Positions 11,991 to 23,844 are shown, counted from the first letter of the stretch. The stretch: DNA of 64,000 bases from Atherix ibis (GCA_958298945.1 OY282606.1:52341920-52405919), one strand, 5' to 3'. Translations and numbers: made by a program. The notes: generated by a model from the sequence alone, not told the origin.

Positions 11991-12872
11991 AGGTAAGATC
12001 GTTGCTTACAGTTAGTAACAAAAAAACCGATCTTGAAAGATATCGTAGATAAATTTAAACGTGAAGCAGGATACAGAAACGAGCAGAGCTCTTCGGCACT
12101 AATGACATACTTTTCGTCGAATAATCCAAGCGACATCAAATCCTACATTGAGAGGGCATCTAGGAAAAAAATCCCATTGTCCGGATGGTATACCCAGTTT
12201 AGTAATGATATTGTTTCAAAGATTCATCCTAGATAGACTTATGAGTAATCCCTTCATCGAGGAAGAAAACATAATTCCAGAATTCCAATATGGTTTTTGT
12301 GAAGGTCACTCTACACTTTTAAAGGTACGCACAGACGTTATACTGGAAGGAATTAAAAACCGTTCAACATGGCTCTGTTTGGAGTATTCAGTCAATAAAT
12401 GGAGTCTTCAAGTAAACATTCCAAAGTCAGAGTGTTTGTGCCTCATACCATCAGAGAAGAAGAAATTCGGAGACTGCCGGTTTTGGAGATAAGGGTGACT
12501 CGTTAATGAGACGCGTCGAGAATCTTTAATATCTAGGCTTGAATCTCCAGAAGAACCTCAAATTCAACTTACAAAGGTAAGGGATAAAATTAAAAAAAGC
12601 CTGCAATAATATATTATGCAGGCTTCTAAGAATATATCACTCAGAAAACCTACGTAAGGATGTCAAACTTATTATTTATAAGCAATTTATAAGAGCGTAC
12701 CTATGCTACGGCTTCCCTATGTCGTCATTTATTTCCCCAACAGTATCAACCGGACTGCACAGGTTGTAAGGGAAGATTTTACGAAAAGCGACAAGGCTCG
12801 GCAGATCTAGACATACGAAAAAGTTTATTTCTAACGACAGGTTATACCGAAAGGCAGGCGTTTCCCCATTTG
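11991..12872 (+). mobile_element. Second type of LINE, reverse transcriptase remnant
   Basis: The translation shows FSSNNPSDIKSYIERASRKK, then after a frameshift near 12165 PDGIPSLVMILF, then ENIIPEFQYGFCEGHSTL (a classic RT block). Further on come NKWSLQVNIPKSE and, near 12620-12760, LRIYHSENLRKDVKLIIYKQ and RAYLCYGFP. The spacing and the words differ from the Jockey-type copies, so this is another LINE clade, possibly R1- or Loa-like. The stretch that should hold the YADD active site is deleted between the two halves. A mariner is inserted at its 3' side. Confidence 0.65.
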
Positions 12873-12874
12873 TA

Positions 12875-13995
12875 CCAGGTGTATAAGCTTAAATCTGCTG
12901 TTTTTCAGTCAAAAAAAAAATTGTTTTTTTTTTACAGAAAGCAAAAACAAATTTATTTAAAGTACTTCTCTTAGGCAATTTGTGGATACCACGCCAAAAA
13001 AATTGAAGTGCTGTCTCTTTCAATGCAAACCACTGATCAAGCCATTTTCGGACGTCTTTGTAAGAATCGAAGTGCGGTCAGCGAGCGCGTGGCCCATCGA
13101 AGAAAACAGGTGGTAGTCGGAAGGTGCCAGGTCTGGTGAATAAGCGGGGTGGGATATCACCTCCCAGTTAAGTGTGTCCAAGTAGTTTCGGACCATTTTT
13201 GACGTGTATGATGGTGCGTTGTGGTCCTTTGTTCACGCAGAGCACGGTGCAATTGATCAGTTGTTGGTGGTATCAGTGGGCATTGACAGTTTCATTACGT
13301 TTCAATATCTTTTAGTAGACGATACCCTGCTGATTCCACCAAACGCATAGCATCGTGTTCCATCCGAAGCAATTTGGTCTTGGGGAAGATGTTGATGGTT
13401 GGCCGGGATCATCCCACGATTTCTTGCGTTTAGGATTCTCGAAATATATCCACTTTTCATCGCCTGTCACAATTCGATGCAGGAACGACTTTCTTTTTTG
13501 TCTGGCGAGCAGGATTTTGCATGTGTTTTGACGTCGCTCCATCTGCCTATCGTTCAATTCATGCGGCACCCACTTTCCGATCTTTTCAATCTTCCTCATG
13601 GCATGTAGATGCATGTAAATGGCTGGTTGAGTAACACCCAATTGCTCCGCGAGCATTGCCGTCTTTGAACCAATGAAACCAATCTCGGCACTTTGTTTCC
13701 GATAAAGCACTATCACCATAGGCCTCCATAAGCATTCGATGCGGTTCATCTGCCAATTTCTTCAAATTGAAGCAGAAAAGCAGAGCTTCCCGCATATGCT
13801 CTTTTTGTGGCACAAAACTAGACATGATTACCAAAGGAAAAATGTATGTTGTTGTACGAAATTGCTGACAATGTGCACTGATTAATGTTGACATATGTCA
13901 AACTCATAAAAAAAAGTATGGCGTCCTCATGGTAGCTGAATACGCTCAATCACGCCATCTATGGCCAAACAGCGAATTTAAGCTTATACCACTGG
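12875..13995 (-). mobile_element. Mariner family A, copy A2 with both ends
   Basis: Both terminal repeats are visible. The left end is CCAGGTGTATAAGCTTAAAT, and the right end, reverse-complemented, is CCAGTGGTATAAGCTTAAAT. TA duplications lie at 12873-12874 and 13996-13997. The element is about 1.12 kb, shorter than a full mariner because of internal deletions. It is inserted into LINE debris. Confidence 0.93.
12955..13825 (-). pseudogene. Mariner family A transposase pseudogene (copy A2)
   Basis: The likely start is ATG at 13825-13823 (MSSFVPQKEHMREALLFCFN), matching the start context of copy A4. HTH residues ADEPHRMLMEAYGDSALSE follow. A deletion after WFHWFKDGN, about 100 bases compared with copy A3, removes the linker and shifts the frame. 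The long open stretch at 13749-13312 then gives MLAEQLGVTQPAIYMHLHAM, VTGDEKWIYFENPKRKKSW (first Asp) and MLCVWWNQQGIVY. Further down the readable pieces include LAPSDYHLF (third Asp), but the HDN block is damaged. It is inactive. Confidence 0.85.
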
Positions 13996-13997
13996 TA

Positions 13998-14285
13998 GTA
14001 TGGCAAATGGGAATAATGGACAAATGTGTGAAATCATTAGCCCATCATCAAAATAGGGAAGCAAGGCAGCTAATGGAAAACAACTTACGGAAGATCTTGA
14101 GAAATTTCAAGTATCTGTCAACGTTACTTCTATTGGAGGACACAGAAGAAGCTCTGAAGCAACGTCTCCAGATCTACAAGAAGAAGCCAAAGGGACGACA
14201 TCGAGGATATCAACTACATCACATGAGGTCGGTAGCACCGAAGGGAATTAAGAGGGCACAACAAACGCTGCAGTTACCGTATTAA
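13998..14285 (+). mobile_element. Possible LINE coding remnant
   Basis: A GC-richer open stretch follows the mariner. It reads MDKCVKSLAHHQNREARQLM and EEALKQRLQIYKKKPKGRHR. The ALKQRLQIYKKK block is reminiscent of the region upstream of the RT in some LINEs, but no diagnostic motif is present. If so, it is out of order relative to the RT remnant on the other side of the mariner. The call is weak. Confidence 0.3.
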
Positions 14286-14308
14286 AATATAGAATATAGG
14301 ATTTAATA

Positions 14309-15202
14309 CCTGTTCAAAAAGTATCGCGAATTTTGGGTTTTTTCAAAAATTATTTATTTATTCATGAATATCTATTTTGTTCCCTACATAGTAATCACCA
14401 CCAGATATTATAAACTTGTGCCAACATTTTTTCCAATCCTCGAAGCACTTCAAAAAATCATTTTGTGTGATCTTGTTCAGCTCCTCCTTCGATGCCGTCT
14501 TTATCTCCTCAATCGTAGTGTACCGTCGTCCTTTCATGGGGCTCTTCAGTTTCGGGAATAAGAAAAAGTCACAGGCAGGCAGAAATACGGTGGCTGCGGC
14601 ATTATTAGTGTGTTGTTTTTGGCCAAAAATTCGCGCACAAGCAACGATGCGTGAGCAGCGGCGTTATCATGGTGCAAAAGCCAATTTTTGTTCTTCCACA
14701 AATCCGGGCGTTTATGGGGGATTGCTTGCTGATAATTTGCAGGTAATATTCCTTATTGACCCTTCTACCCTGTGGCAAGAACTCATGATGCACCACGCCC
14801 CTGCAATCGAAGAAAACTGTAAGCAAAACCTTCACATTCGACCGAACTTTGCGCGCTTTTTCCGGTCTTGGCTTGTGCGGAAGCTTCCATTGTGATGATT
14901 GAGCTTTGGTTTCCATGTCATAACCATAAAGCCATAATTCGTCGCCAGTAATGACCCTCTGGAGCAAATTTGGGTCCAACAGCTCCTTAGCAATGTTAAT
15001 GCAATGCGGTTTTTGGTCAAAATTGAGCAAAAATCGAAAACGAGCCAAAACACGTGCAAGCAAAGCAGCTGTCAAAAATTAACTCAACATTTAAAATGGC
15101 CGAACTTGTTGGCATAAGTGAGAGATATGAGTACCAACATAAAGCCACAAAAAATTCGAAAATGGAAATTCAAAATTCGCGATACTTTTTGAACAGACCT
15201 CG
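14309..15202 (-). mobile_element. Mariner family B, deletion derivative B2
   Basis: The right end is intact (GAACAGACCTCG, then TA at 15203-15204). The left end has lost its first few bases. The minus strand reads ALLARVLARFRFLLNFDQKP, LLQRVITGDELWLYGYDMET (first Asp), SNVKVLLTVFFDCRGVVHHE and FLPQGRRVNKEYYL. At 15025-15035 the N-terminal helix-turn-helix region is missing: the 5' leader (CGATTTTTGCTC) is fused directly to AATTTTGACCAAAAACC. The same junction occurs in copies at 33.7 and 45.1 kb. Catalytic sequence after the first Asp is also degraded. Confidence 0.9.
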
Positions 15203-15212
15203 TATATATTTC

Positions 15213-16050
15213 CAGAATACTTACTCAACTTTGCCTTAATTTCCAATAAAAAAGTTTGAAAATTTTTGGTTAAAAAATATGATTTCCGAGTAAGTATAGA
15301 CAAATTTATAAACTAAAATTCCTCCAAAACATATAAGAAATTATAAGTAAAAAAAAGTGGCCAAATAATAAAAGTTTCACCAAGATATGTTCTTCAAATT
15401 ACAAATAGGAATTTTTTCAAGAGTGTGTTTTGCTGACAAACAATCAAAATGTATGCACAAATATTTTCTCCAAACATAGTTTTTCAAATACTAATTATTT
15501 GAGGGCATAATTTGTGTACAAATTTTATTAAAAAGCAGTTTAAAAAATTTTAGAATTATAACTAAACATTTTGTAAAATTTCTTAAAGACGGTTGAGCAA
15601 AATTTTTGTTAAATTAACCACTGAGCATCCAAACCGGAAAAAATTAAGAACCGTTTAAGAAAAAAAACAATTTCTTTCAGAAACGAAAAGTTTATGTTAA
15701 TAAGCATCGATTTAAAACTATAAATTCTGCAGAATTTTTTTGCTGGCAAAGAAGCAGATTTTTCTAGGTTAACCATTTTTTTTTTCAAGACACCATCTTG
15801 TATGGCTACATTCTTAATAAACTATATTTCCTTATAAATTAATTCCAAATTATTTTTATACTAACAAAACAAACATGTCTAGCTAATTTAGCAATAAATA
15901 AGTAAATTTAAAGCCTCCTTCAAAATAAAACTAAAAATTTTGTTCAAAAACCTGCTGATTTATAAAATAAACTATTTTTATAAAAAAATCCCATTTGGGC
16001 TCCTTTTTTTCAAGATAGAATATTTTACACAGGATGAAAATTTCAAAAAA
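15213..16050 (+). repeat. Left arm of a long inverted repeat
   Basis: This block reappears in reverse complement at 23925-24350 and 25533-25795. Shared landmarks include AGAATACTTACTCAACTTTG at the outer end and GTGTGTTTTGCTGACAAAC near 15425. Others are CACTGAGCATCC near 15620, CAAGACACCATCTTGTATGG near 15787 and CATTTGGGCTCC near 15992. Its inner end is ACAGGATGAAAATTTCAAAA near 16030. No coding sequence is seen. The outer end abuts mariner copy B2. It could be one arm of a foldback element or of a large terminal-inverted-repeat transposon. Confidence 0.85.
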
Positions 16051-16125
16051 CACATTAAGTTTAAATTAAGTAAAAATTTTGCTCTCTCATCAGCAAAAAA
16101 TTTCATAAATTTCATTGTTTTTTTG
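16045..16125 (+). repeat. Inner segment, direct-orientation copy 1
   Basis: The segment runs from TTTAAATTAAGTAAAAATTT through GCTCTCTCATCAGC to ATAAATTTCATTG. It sits inside an inverted pair of GAAAATTTCAAAAAA and TTTTTTTGAAATTTTCC. It recurs in the same strand orientation at 23845-23931, although the adjoining arm sequence there is reversed. Confidence 0.85.
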
Positions 16126-17343
16126 AAATTTTCCTCGTTCTTGGTCTGTACTTCTACTCAAACAGCTTCAGTGGAAGCAACCATTCAAAATTCGTTCGCA
16201 CTGCTAGGCCAACTCAGGTACCGCGGGTTCACAATATTGATCGTTCCATAGAAAAGACTTCCTTACTGGGAGAGAGCAAGAGAGGCTGCATCACAAATGA
16301 TTATGAAGGGGTTACAGTTTAGAACATAAAAATAATAATAAAATATATTACCGCTATCACTGCCTCACCAAAAAAAAACTATATTAAAACAATTATAATA
16401 AATGCAAAAGAAAAAAAAATTCTTCCCTTCTCACCCAACACCATCAAAGGAAATAAAATAAAAATAAAACGAAAGAAGAAGAAACGAAAAACTATATTTA
16501 CTAAAAAAAATATTCCAGCATTTATCAAAAGACTAGTAAGAAATAATCCCAATTTCAGATTTTCATGAAGTTTTTCGAGTTCGTAGGGTCCTGTTGTACT
16601 GAAAAATATGCACCTGCCCTCTTAAATATGCGCACACACATTCAATTTGCACCGTGCTTACGTGAAATAGTACAGCAACTGCTGGCACACCCATTGAACT
16701 ATAATCTGGCGAATGAGGACTGCTCTGCTATTAATCCTGCAGGCGAGAAAAGAACATATGCGAATTGATTCAGATAATATTACTGAAGGAAAGAAAAGGA
16801 AGACAAGCGAAAATGTGATGATCGTTTTTGGCAAAGTTTTTTTCCTGTCGATTCGACTGCCTAAAGAGCAAAACAAACAAATGCTTATGATTTATTATGA
16901 CGGCAGAGCAGAAGAGCATTACTTTTTGATGAAAAAATATGGAGCGGAGTAGTTAAAAAAATGAGATATGAGAAAAATACTCTTTAGTCGCTTATTGTTG
17001 ATGAAAAGAAAGAGGATAACTGATATTCATTATATACGTGTATGCTGTAAGAGCAAAATAGCATACAGGAAAAATATTGCTGCAGGAAAAAGTGCCAATG
17101 AAATTCTTTTGAGAAAAAAATTAAGTTTTGTTATTGCGTTTTGATATTTTTTAATTTTTCGTTTAAATTTTTTTACTAGAAAATAAATAAAAAATATATT
17201 TTTTTATTTAAATTTTCTTCTGTACTTTTTTAGTTACTTTTTTTAAAAAAATTTTATCTTTTTTTAAAAGTCACTTCTTATTATGCCGATTTCTCCTTTT
17301 TGAACAAAAATCTAAATTTGCCTTTTAAACCATTTTTTAAAGT
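16126..17343. other. Unassigned AT-rich sequence inside the inverted repeat
   Basis: No recognised gene. Overlapping open stretches at 16565-16768 and 16713-16952 have moderate GC but no family resemblance and lack coding-like conservation cues that I can judge. They may be decayed transposon sequence. Confidence 0.4.
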
Positions 17344-17710
17344 TTGCGTGATTGAGCGTATTAAGCTAACATGAGGACGCCATACTTTTTTTTATGAGTT
17401 TGACAACTGTCAATTTGAAGAAATCGGCTGCCGAACCGCATCAAATGCTTATGGAGGCCTATGATGACAGTGCTTTATCGAAAACAACGTGCCGAGATTG
17501 GTTTCGTCGGTTCAAAGACGAAAATTTTGACTTGTGGGATAAGAATCGTGAAAATCGACCTAAGAAGGTTGAGGACCATCAATTGCAGGCTATTTTGGAC
17601 GAAGACGATACCCTATCGCAAAAAATGCTCGCGGAGCAATTGGGTATTACTCAACCAGCTATTTCCATGTGTCTGCGTGCCATGGGGAAGATTGAAAGGA
17701 TCGGAAAATT
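17344..17710 (+). mobile_element. Mariner family A, 3'-truncated copy A3
   Basis: This keeps the 5' leader (GCGTGATTGAGCGTATTAAG) and the N-terminal half of the transposase. Residues include AAEPHQMLMEAYDDSALSK, TTCRDWFRRFKDENFDLWDK and QKMLAEQLGITQPAISMCL, which form the paired helix-turn-helix region. The start codon region is deleted and the sequence stops at ERIGK, before the catalytic domain. It directly precedes the LINE copy J3. Confidence 0.9.
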
Positions 17711-18878
17711 AATGTAATTTAGTTGATTAAACAAAAAAAATATTTAGACACAAAATAGACCAACAGACGAACGTTAAAAACAGCAAACGACATTAATGAT
17801 ACTGTAAATTACCTCACATCTCTTACAATATGATATAACCACAATAACAAAATTTACCAACTAAAATACGGACATAAATTAACGAAAACAATAAAAATGA
17901 GAACTCAGTGGCAACGCTTACGATTGCCTAGCTACAAACAGAAACTTAACTGACTACAACGTGAACTAAAAATGGAAATTAGAAAACACTATAATGAACG
18001 ACATGAAATTTACACAAGATCGCTTAGTGACAATATTTCTTTTTTGGGAAGCCACTAGGCAAATACTCTCGTACAAAAGAACAACACACCACCTGAAACA
18101 AAATGACGGTAACTGGGTAAAAACAGACAAAGGAAAAGCCGAAGTATTTGCTAAACATTTGGTAAATACTTTTGCTCCACATGATGATATAGAAGACAAA
18201 AAATCGCATACAAACAAAATCATCGAAGAACTAATTCCTTCCAAAAATTTTAAGCCCTCAGAAATTAAATCTACTATTCTGCACCTTCCCAATAAAAAAT
18301 CTCCTGGTTATGATCTAATAACAGCTCCTATTCTGAAGTAAATTTTCCGAAAAGCTTTAGTTTTAATTATATAATTTTTTAATAGAATCCTGCGCACAAT
18401 CTATTTTCCCTTACTCTGGAAATTTTCTGTCATTACAATTATTCCTAAACCATATAAATCCTTTAATTCTCCTTCCTCCTATAGACATATCAGCCTTTTA
18501 CCAATTTTTGGTAAGATATTCGAAAAACTCCTATTAAAACAGCTTTACCCAGTCCAAGTTAATAAAAAAATTATTCCTGATCACTAATTTGGCTTCCGAT
18601 CTGAACACTACACTATCCATCAACGCCATCGCATTGTTGATCATATTGAATCCTTTCTTGAGAGGAAAAAGTCTTTCCCAGGAGTATTTTTTGATATCTC
18701 CCAAGCTTTTGAGCGTATGTGGCATCGTGGACTCCTCTGTAAATTCAAGAGCTTTTGTTCCTTCAACATACTACCTTATCATGAATTCATATCTCTCCCA
18801 ACGACATTTCCAAGTTGCAATTAACTCAGAATCCTCAGAAATACACACTTTTCTAGCCGGCGTTGGTCCCTTCTTATA

Positions 18879-20169
18879 CGAAGGTCATTCAACAAGTACT
18901 TAGCCTCACCGCCCGATGGAACTGCTGTCACAAAAAAAATTTACCATCGTGCAGTACATTCTTTTAGTAGCCTACTGTCAAAGTTTCAGTCGATTTCCTT
19001 TATTAGTTTTGTTTTGAGAGCCTTTGAAAGCGAGCGTGTCGGTCGGTTGCACAAAAATGGAAAAAGAACAATATCGTTCGGTGATTAGATTCTTGTTTTT
19101 GGAAGGGAAAACGCGTAGCGAAATCAAATATCGCTTGGATGCTGTGTATGGTGACTCTTCTCCTTCGATGGCGACCGTCAAGAATTGGTTCAACGAGTTT
19201 GTTCGTGGCCGCACGTCGGTTTTTGATGAGCCATGCCCAGGTGCCCCGAAAACGGCTGCTACGGAGGAAAACGTTAAAAAAGTCCACGATCTCGTGTTGG
19301 CAGACCGTCGATTGAAGGTTCACGAGATAGCTGAGACTGTGGGCATCACAGTAGGAACGGTGCATCATATTCTACATGAAGAACTGGGCATGAGAAAGCT
19401 GTCGGCGCGAGAGGTGCCGCGTTTGCTCACACCGGAAAACAAGCGCAACCGTGAGACCACATCGGCGATGTGTTTGGCGCTGTTTCAGCGCAATCCAGCG
19501 GAGTTCTTGCGTCGTTTCGTGACCGTCGACGAAACATGGATTCACTGGTACACACCAGAGACCAAGGAACAGTCGGAACAGTGGGCTTCACCCGGCGAAC
19601 ATGCTCCGAAGAAGGCGAAGACTGTTCGATCGGCCGGAAAGGTGATGCCCACCGTTTTCTGGGATTCACAAGGTGTGATCCACATCGATTACCTCGAGAA
19701 GGGTAAAACAATCACGGGGCGCTACTATGCTGACTTATTTGGCCGATTTGACGTCGAATTCAAGAAAAGGCGGCCCCGCTTTGCGAAGAAAAAAGTGTTG
19801 TTCCACCACGACAACACGCCGGCTCACACCTCCGCCATCGCCATGGCCAAATTGGTCGAATTGCACTACGAATTGCTGCCCCATCCACCTCTCTCTCTAG
19901 ATTTGGCCCCCTGTGACTACTTTTTGTTTCCAAACCTGAAAAAATCACTCGCCGGGAATAGATTTGAGTCGAATGAGGAGGTCATCGTCGCCACGGAGGC
20001 CTATTTTCCTTCCATCGAGAAAATGTTTTTTTGGACGGGTTAAAAAAGTTAGAGCATCGCTGGGCCAAGTGTATCGAGCTTGAAGGAGATTATGTGGAAA
20101 AATAAATAGCCACCTTTCCAAAATTTTCGTTTTTCTTTTGTAGGCTAAGTACTTGTTGAATGACCCTCG
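18879..20169 (+). mobile_element. Irritans-type mariner, nearly intact
   Basis: The terminal repeats start CGAAGGTCATTCAACAAGTA on the left and CGAGGGTCATTCAACAAGTA on the right (reverse complement), and match over about 28 bases. TA duplications lie at 18877-18878 and 20170-20171. Its length of 1.29 kb is typical for mariner. It is much less decayed than any other element here and is more GC-rich than its surroundings. It sits inside LINE copy J3, so it arrived later. Confidence 0.96.
19057..20105 (+). pseudogene. Irritans-type mariner transposase with one frameshift
   Basis: The likely start is ATG at 19057 (MEKEQYRSVIRFLFLEGK); an in-frame extension upstream to 19024 is not expected in the family. 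The paired helix-turn-helix region spans about residues 1-115. It is followed by the linker MRKLSAREVPRLLT, equivalent to the usual WVPHEL region. The D,D34D triad is complete: Asp158 (VTVDETW), Asp252 (FHHDNTPAHTS) and Asp287 (LAPCDYFLF), with exactly 34 residues between the last two. The usual YSPDLAP is here LSLDLAP. After residue 328 (FFWTG) one base is missing and a stop follows at 20041-20043. In the next frame the normal C-terminal block KKLEHRWAKCIELEGDYVEK continues to a stop at 20103-20105. The enzyme would otherwise be 349 residues, the family length. Confidence 0.93.
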
Positions 20170-20945
20170 TATAATATTTATACCCATGACATCCCATCTG
20201 ATTTTAATACTATCATTTCTACTTATGCAGATGATACGGCCATACTTGCTACCCATACAAATCCTAACATAGCTTCCAACAATCGTCAATCCTGCTCTAA
20301 GAGATGGAGAGTGAAGTCAAATGAACAGAAGAGTGCTCACATTACTTTCACATTTTTTCAAGGAAAACCTACCCCTTTATATCTAAATAGCAACACAATT
20401 CTACAATGTGATCAAGTGCGTTATTTGGGACTTTACCTGGACAAGAGATTAACATGGAACCCACATACTAGACTAAAAACAGATGAAGCTACCAGACGTT
20501 ACCTACAACTTCTTAGACTACTTGACAAACGCTCGAAACTAACAATCAAAATTAAACTTCTAATCTACAATACAATTATAAAACCAATTTGGACTAATGG
20601 AATTGAACTTTGGGGTTCAACGAAACGTTCCAATTCCTATCGTGTTCACAGGCCTTACAATCCAAGATCCTCTGTAAAATTGTTGATGCCTCCTTTTATG
20701 TTCGTAACAACGTAATACATCGTCATCTAAATGTTCGCTTTCTTCAGGACCTGTGCATTCCCTGCTGTCCAAAATTTCACTGCCGTTTATCCTATCATCA
20801 GAATCCACTTGTGAGAAAATTGTCTTATACTGACCTTTCCGGAAAAACTCATCGGAGACTTCAGAGACAATGGCCTAGAGATTATATAAACAAAAATCAA
20901 TTTACAAAAACAAACGCATAACATGTAAAATAATTTAGTCTAAAA

Positions 20946-23224
20946 ATAAAAAAAATTAACTATTTTTTCTTAAGAAGAAATTGAATCTTCTAAGAATAAC
21001 TTAAGAGCTGGTAAAAAAATCATATGATTTTGCCTAAAAAAATTTGAACTCAAACTAATTTTTTTTTTTACAAACTGGTAAATTTTTGATTAAAAATATT
21101 TTTTGTAAAAAAACTTATCTAATAAACTAATGGGAACTAATGGAGTTTGTAAAGTAAAATAACTAATAGAGAAAACCATATACCACATGGCAGAAATATC
21201 GCATAAAGCGTAGCTTCCGTAGCAGAGCCTTCCAATCTTAATATGGAAATGATTCCAAATTTCATTAACTGCCCATTAGCGATTTTACTATCAAAAATGT
21301 AGTGAAATTGACTTGATGATCCAAAAACATGTTCCTTCCGTTCGGAATTTAATTGGGAGGCAGTAGTACTTGTATCCAAAATACGCGAAAACCTCGTACT
21401 ATGCGAGAGCAAACATAAAACCGACATGGTACGAGGTGAACTTTTTGCATAATGCAAGGACAACTCGTCGAAATGTGTTCAGATCCGTTCTAGTCCATTC
21501 TTCATTCCTATGCAACTCCCAGTAACAGTGGAGCATTATTGGCTTTGCCTTTGATGAATTCGGGGTACTCGAGGAGGTTTTGGCGACACAAACAACTACA
21601 AAACCAATGATAATGACACTAAAGCTATAACAACGCCTGAACAATTGAATATTATTCCTAACAGAAGAAAAATAAAAGAAAAACCAAAATTTATTATATT
21701 AGATTGTATAGAAAAATGAAAATAAATAATGCAAGGACTATCTCTCTCTCTAGGACTGTCTCTTTGAATATCAGTTGACATTTGTACTTAGCCAATTTAT
21801 TTATTTTATCTTCACTACAATTTTTATTATTCCATTTTGTATGCACTACCCATCACCCCTGCCACAGACTTCATCCCTCAACCTGGCTCATACGAATCTG
21901 CCTTTACCGCTCTTCAAATTTCATTCACTTGGCGTTTGTTTCGGTTCTGTATTAAAACGATGGAAAAGCCAAAGTGTCTCTTCTTGTTTACGTATATTAA
22001 TACTGATGTTCTTTGGTCCTGGCCGGAATGGGCTATTTTCTCCATCATCATTGATATGATGTACGGGAATAAATATGATGGAATATCTTCAAAATGGCTG
22101 ACTGAGTTCGAATTATTCCAATTGACTTGACTTGAGATGACTTGACTCGGCACACTGGAATAACAATCTCAGCTGTTTGCTTCGACGATATGGCAAGTCG
22201 CACTTCGTTTTGGATTTCGCCAATGGATGGATTCAATTAAGTTGTTTGTTCTGAGGCTATAAAAATTTGCCTCAAAAGATCACCGAGCAAGATGCCAAAT
22301 GGATTCGGCCTGCCTTCGTTCATTTGCAATAATAACAAACAACAGATGACTGACAATCGAGAGTACACAGAAGATGAAAATGTGAAAAATCTGAGAATTA
22401 TGTATGAGGCTATGTGCACTGGTTATGGAGAATTTTATGCGAGGAATCATGTCATCATAATATCAGCGAATATTCCACTATAGAAGGACATAATCATAAC
22501 GACGAATACACAAAATGATAAAAGAGATCCACTTTTGCCGAGGGGTGAGTACGCCTGGTGCTAGGACCTAGGACGAGAATACTGTCTCCGTCACTGCCAA
22601 AGAGATTGGTTTGATGGCGAACGGAGATTTGCAAATTCTGCGTATTTTCGAACATTTCTAATAGGAATTTTCTGTTTGCCAATATGAATGAGCAAAGAAT
22701 CGGTATAACTGGGAGTGGGTCAAAGACAATACGGAACCCCACCTCTTACTGATATGATAATAGGAATAGAAAACTTTACTTTATGACAGAGTAAATTGAA
22801 CAAGAACTTTTGCAAATAAACCAGGACTGCTTGGCTTGCTTGCACTGCGGATTTATTATTTTGCAGCGTGTCGAGCTAGTCTGTCTGGAAATGAACAAAA
22901 ATCAAAACGATTACTGTATAACGAAGTAGTACTAATTCTAATATCGTAACCTTAGTAGTAGTTGTCTATGGAAAAGGAAATCATAGCCAAAGGATGGAAT
23001 AGCTAATCTCATAGAGGGCAGAGGAGCGATAGGACAGAGAAAGATTTGCCAACTTCTTATGGTTTCGCTAACAAAATAACAAATAATCTACGAGAAAGCA
23101 ATGGCGACAGACACAAAATATTTTGCCGAAATGATTACAAAATATCAGAATTTGAATAAATTCTGTAAAAGTACTTTCGATAATAGAATTTCGTCATTAT
23201 TTTTACACAGTCTTACATGTTTTA
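20946..23224. other. Unassigned AT-rich sequence inside the inverted repeat
   Basis: About 2.3 kb without a recognisable gene. It includes moderately GC-rich patches at 21.1-21.6 and 22.0-22.75 kb. A minus-strand open stretch ending near 21402 begins with a hydrophobic segment, but it lacks an ATG start and shows no family match I can name. Confidence 0.4.
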
Positions 23225-23844
23225 TTGTTGACTACTTTGGAATTATGCTTGTTCGTGAATAAAATTTTGCAAAAAAGCTTTTTCAGATTCGGATGGAATT
23301 TTTCTAAACATTTTATTTATCACAATAAATTAAAAACAGAAGACCTCACACTAATTGCGCAAAAATTTGGTAACACTTTTATTTGCTTCAGAAAAGAAAT
23401 TTTGCTCCCTTGTCAGCAAAAGTTTTTTTTTTTTTAAATCTGGGACCATATTTTTAGTAATTGAATTTTGTTTTCGATTACGCTTATACAGAAATTTTAC
23501 TGCAACTCTTATAATTGATATCCTGAAGAAAACTGCTCACTATTAAGCAAATTCATTTAAACTTTTGTTGATTGTCTTTATTTTAGAAATTCTTTTTTTT
23601 AATACTTACTAATTTTATTACCGTTTATTAAAAAGAAAATTTTTTTTATTTGTTCTGTATTTGCTTAAAAAATTTTCTTCACATTTAAATTGCCTTGCTG
23701 ATAATATACTGCTTTGCTGGATATTTTCTAAATTGCTTTTCTGGATATGATAATATAAATTGCTTTGCAGGATATTTTCCAATTGATTATCAAAAAGAAA
23801 CCACAACAATTGATTGCCTTAAAGGAACAACAAACATAAAAGTG
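23225..23844. repeat. Sequence carrying the TTTTGCT/AGCAAAA palindrome, outside the matched arms
   Basis: AT-rich DNA that precedes the right inner segment. It holds one clear copy of the imperfect palindrome (TTTTGCT at 23400-23406, eight bases, AGCAAAA at 23415-23421). Degenerate GCTTTGCTGGATATTTT-like repeats lie at about 23.70-23.78 kb. It appears to belong to the same repeat family as the arms but has no partner on the left side. Confidence 0.5.

Larger units (their letters stand above)
17711..20940 (+). mobile_element. Jockey-type LINE copy J3, interrupted by a mariner
   Basis: The LINE occupies 17711-18876 and 20172-20940; the mariner lies between. Readable blocks are QWQRLRLPSYKQKL, HHLKQNDGNWVKTDKGKAEV, LPNKKSPGYDLITAPIL, SYRHISLLPIFGKIFEKLLL, FGFRSEHYTIHQRH, EYFLISPKLLS (shifted) and LAGVGPFLY. 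After the mariner come NIYTHDIP, STYADDTAILATHTN (RT active site), YLDKRLTWNPHTRLKTDEA and IKPIWTNGIELWG, ending near LQRQWPRDYINKN. Stops and frameshifts occur throughout. An 18-base in-frame deletion removes PQGSIL from the GVPQGSILGP motif. An A-rich tail follows at 20941-20955. The 5' end is missing. Confidence 0.9.

Noticed and set aside
16565..16952. Two overlapping open stretches with mixed composition inside the inverted repeat
   Set aside because: No family resemblance, and no transposon or host signature to support either.
21402..21644. Minus-strand open stretch with a hydrophobic start, possible receptor or secreted protein exon
   Set aside because: It begins at TTG, not ATG, has no clear splice sites or family motif, and neighbours are non-coding.
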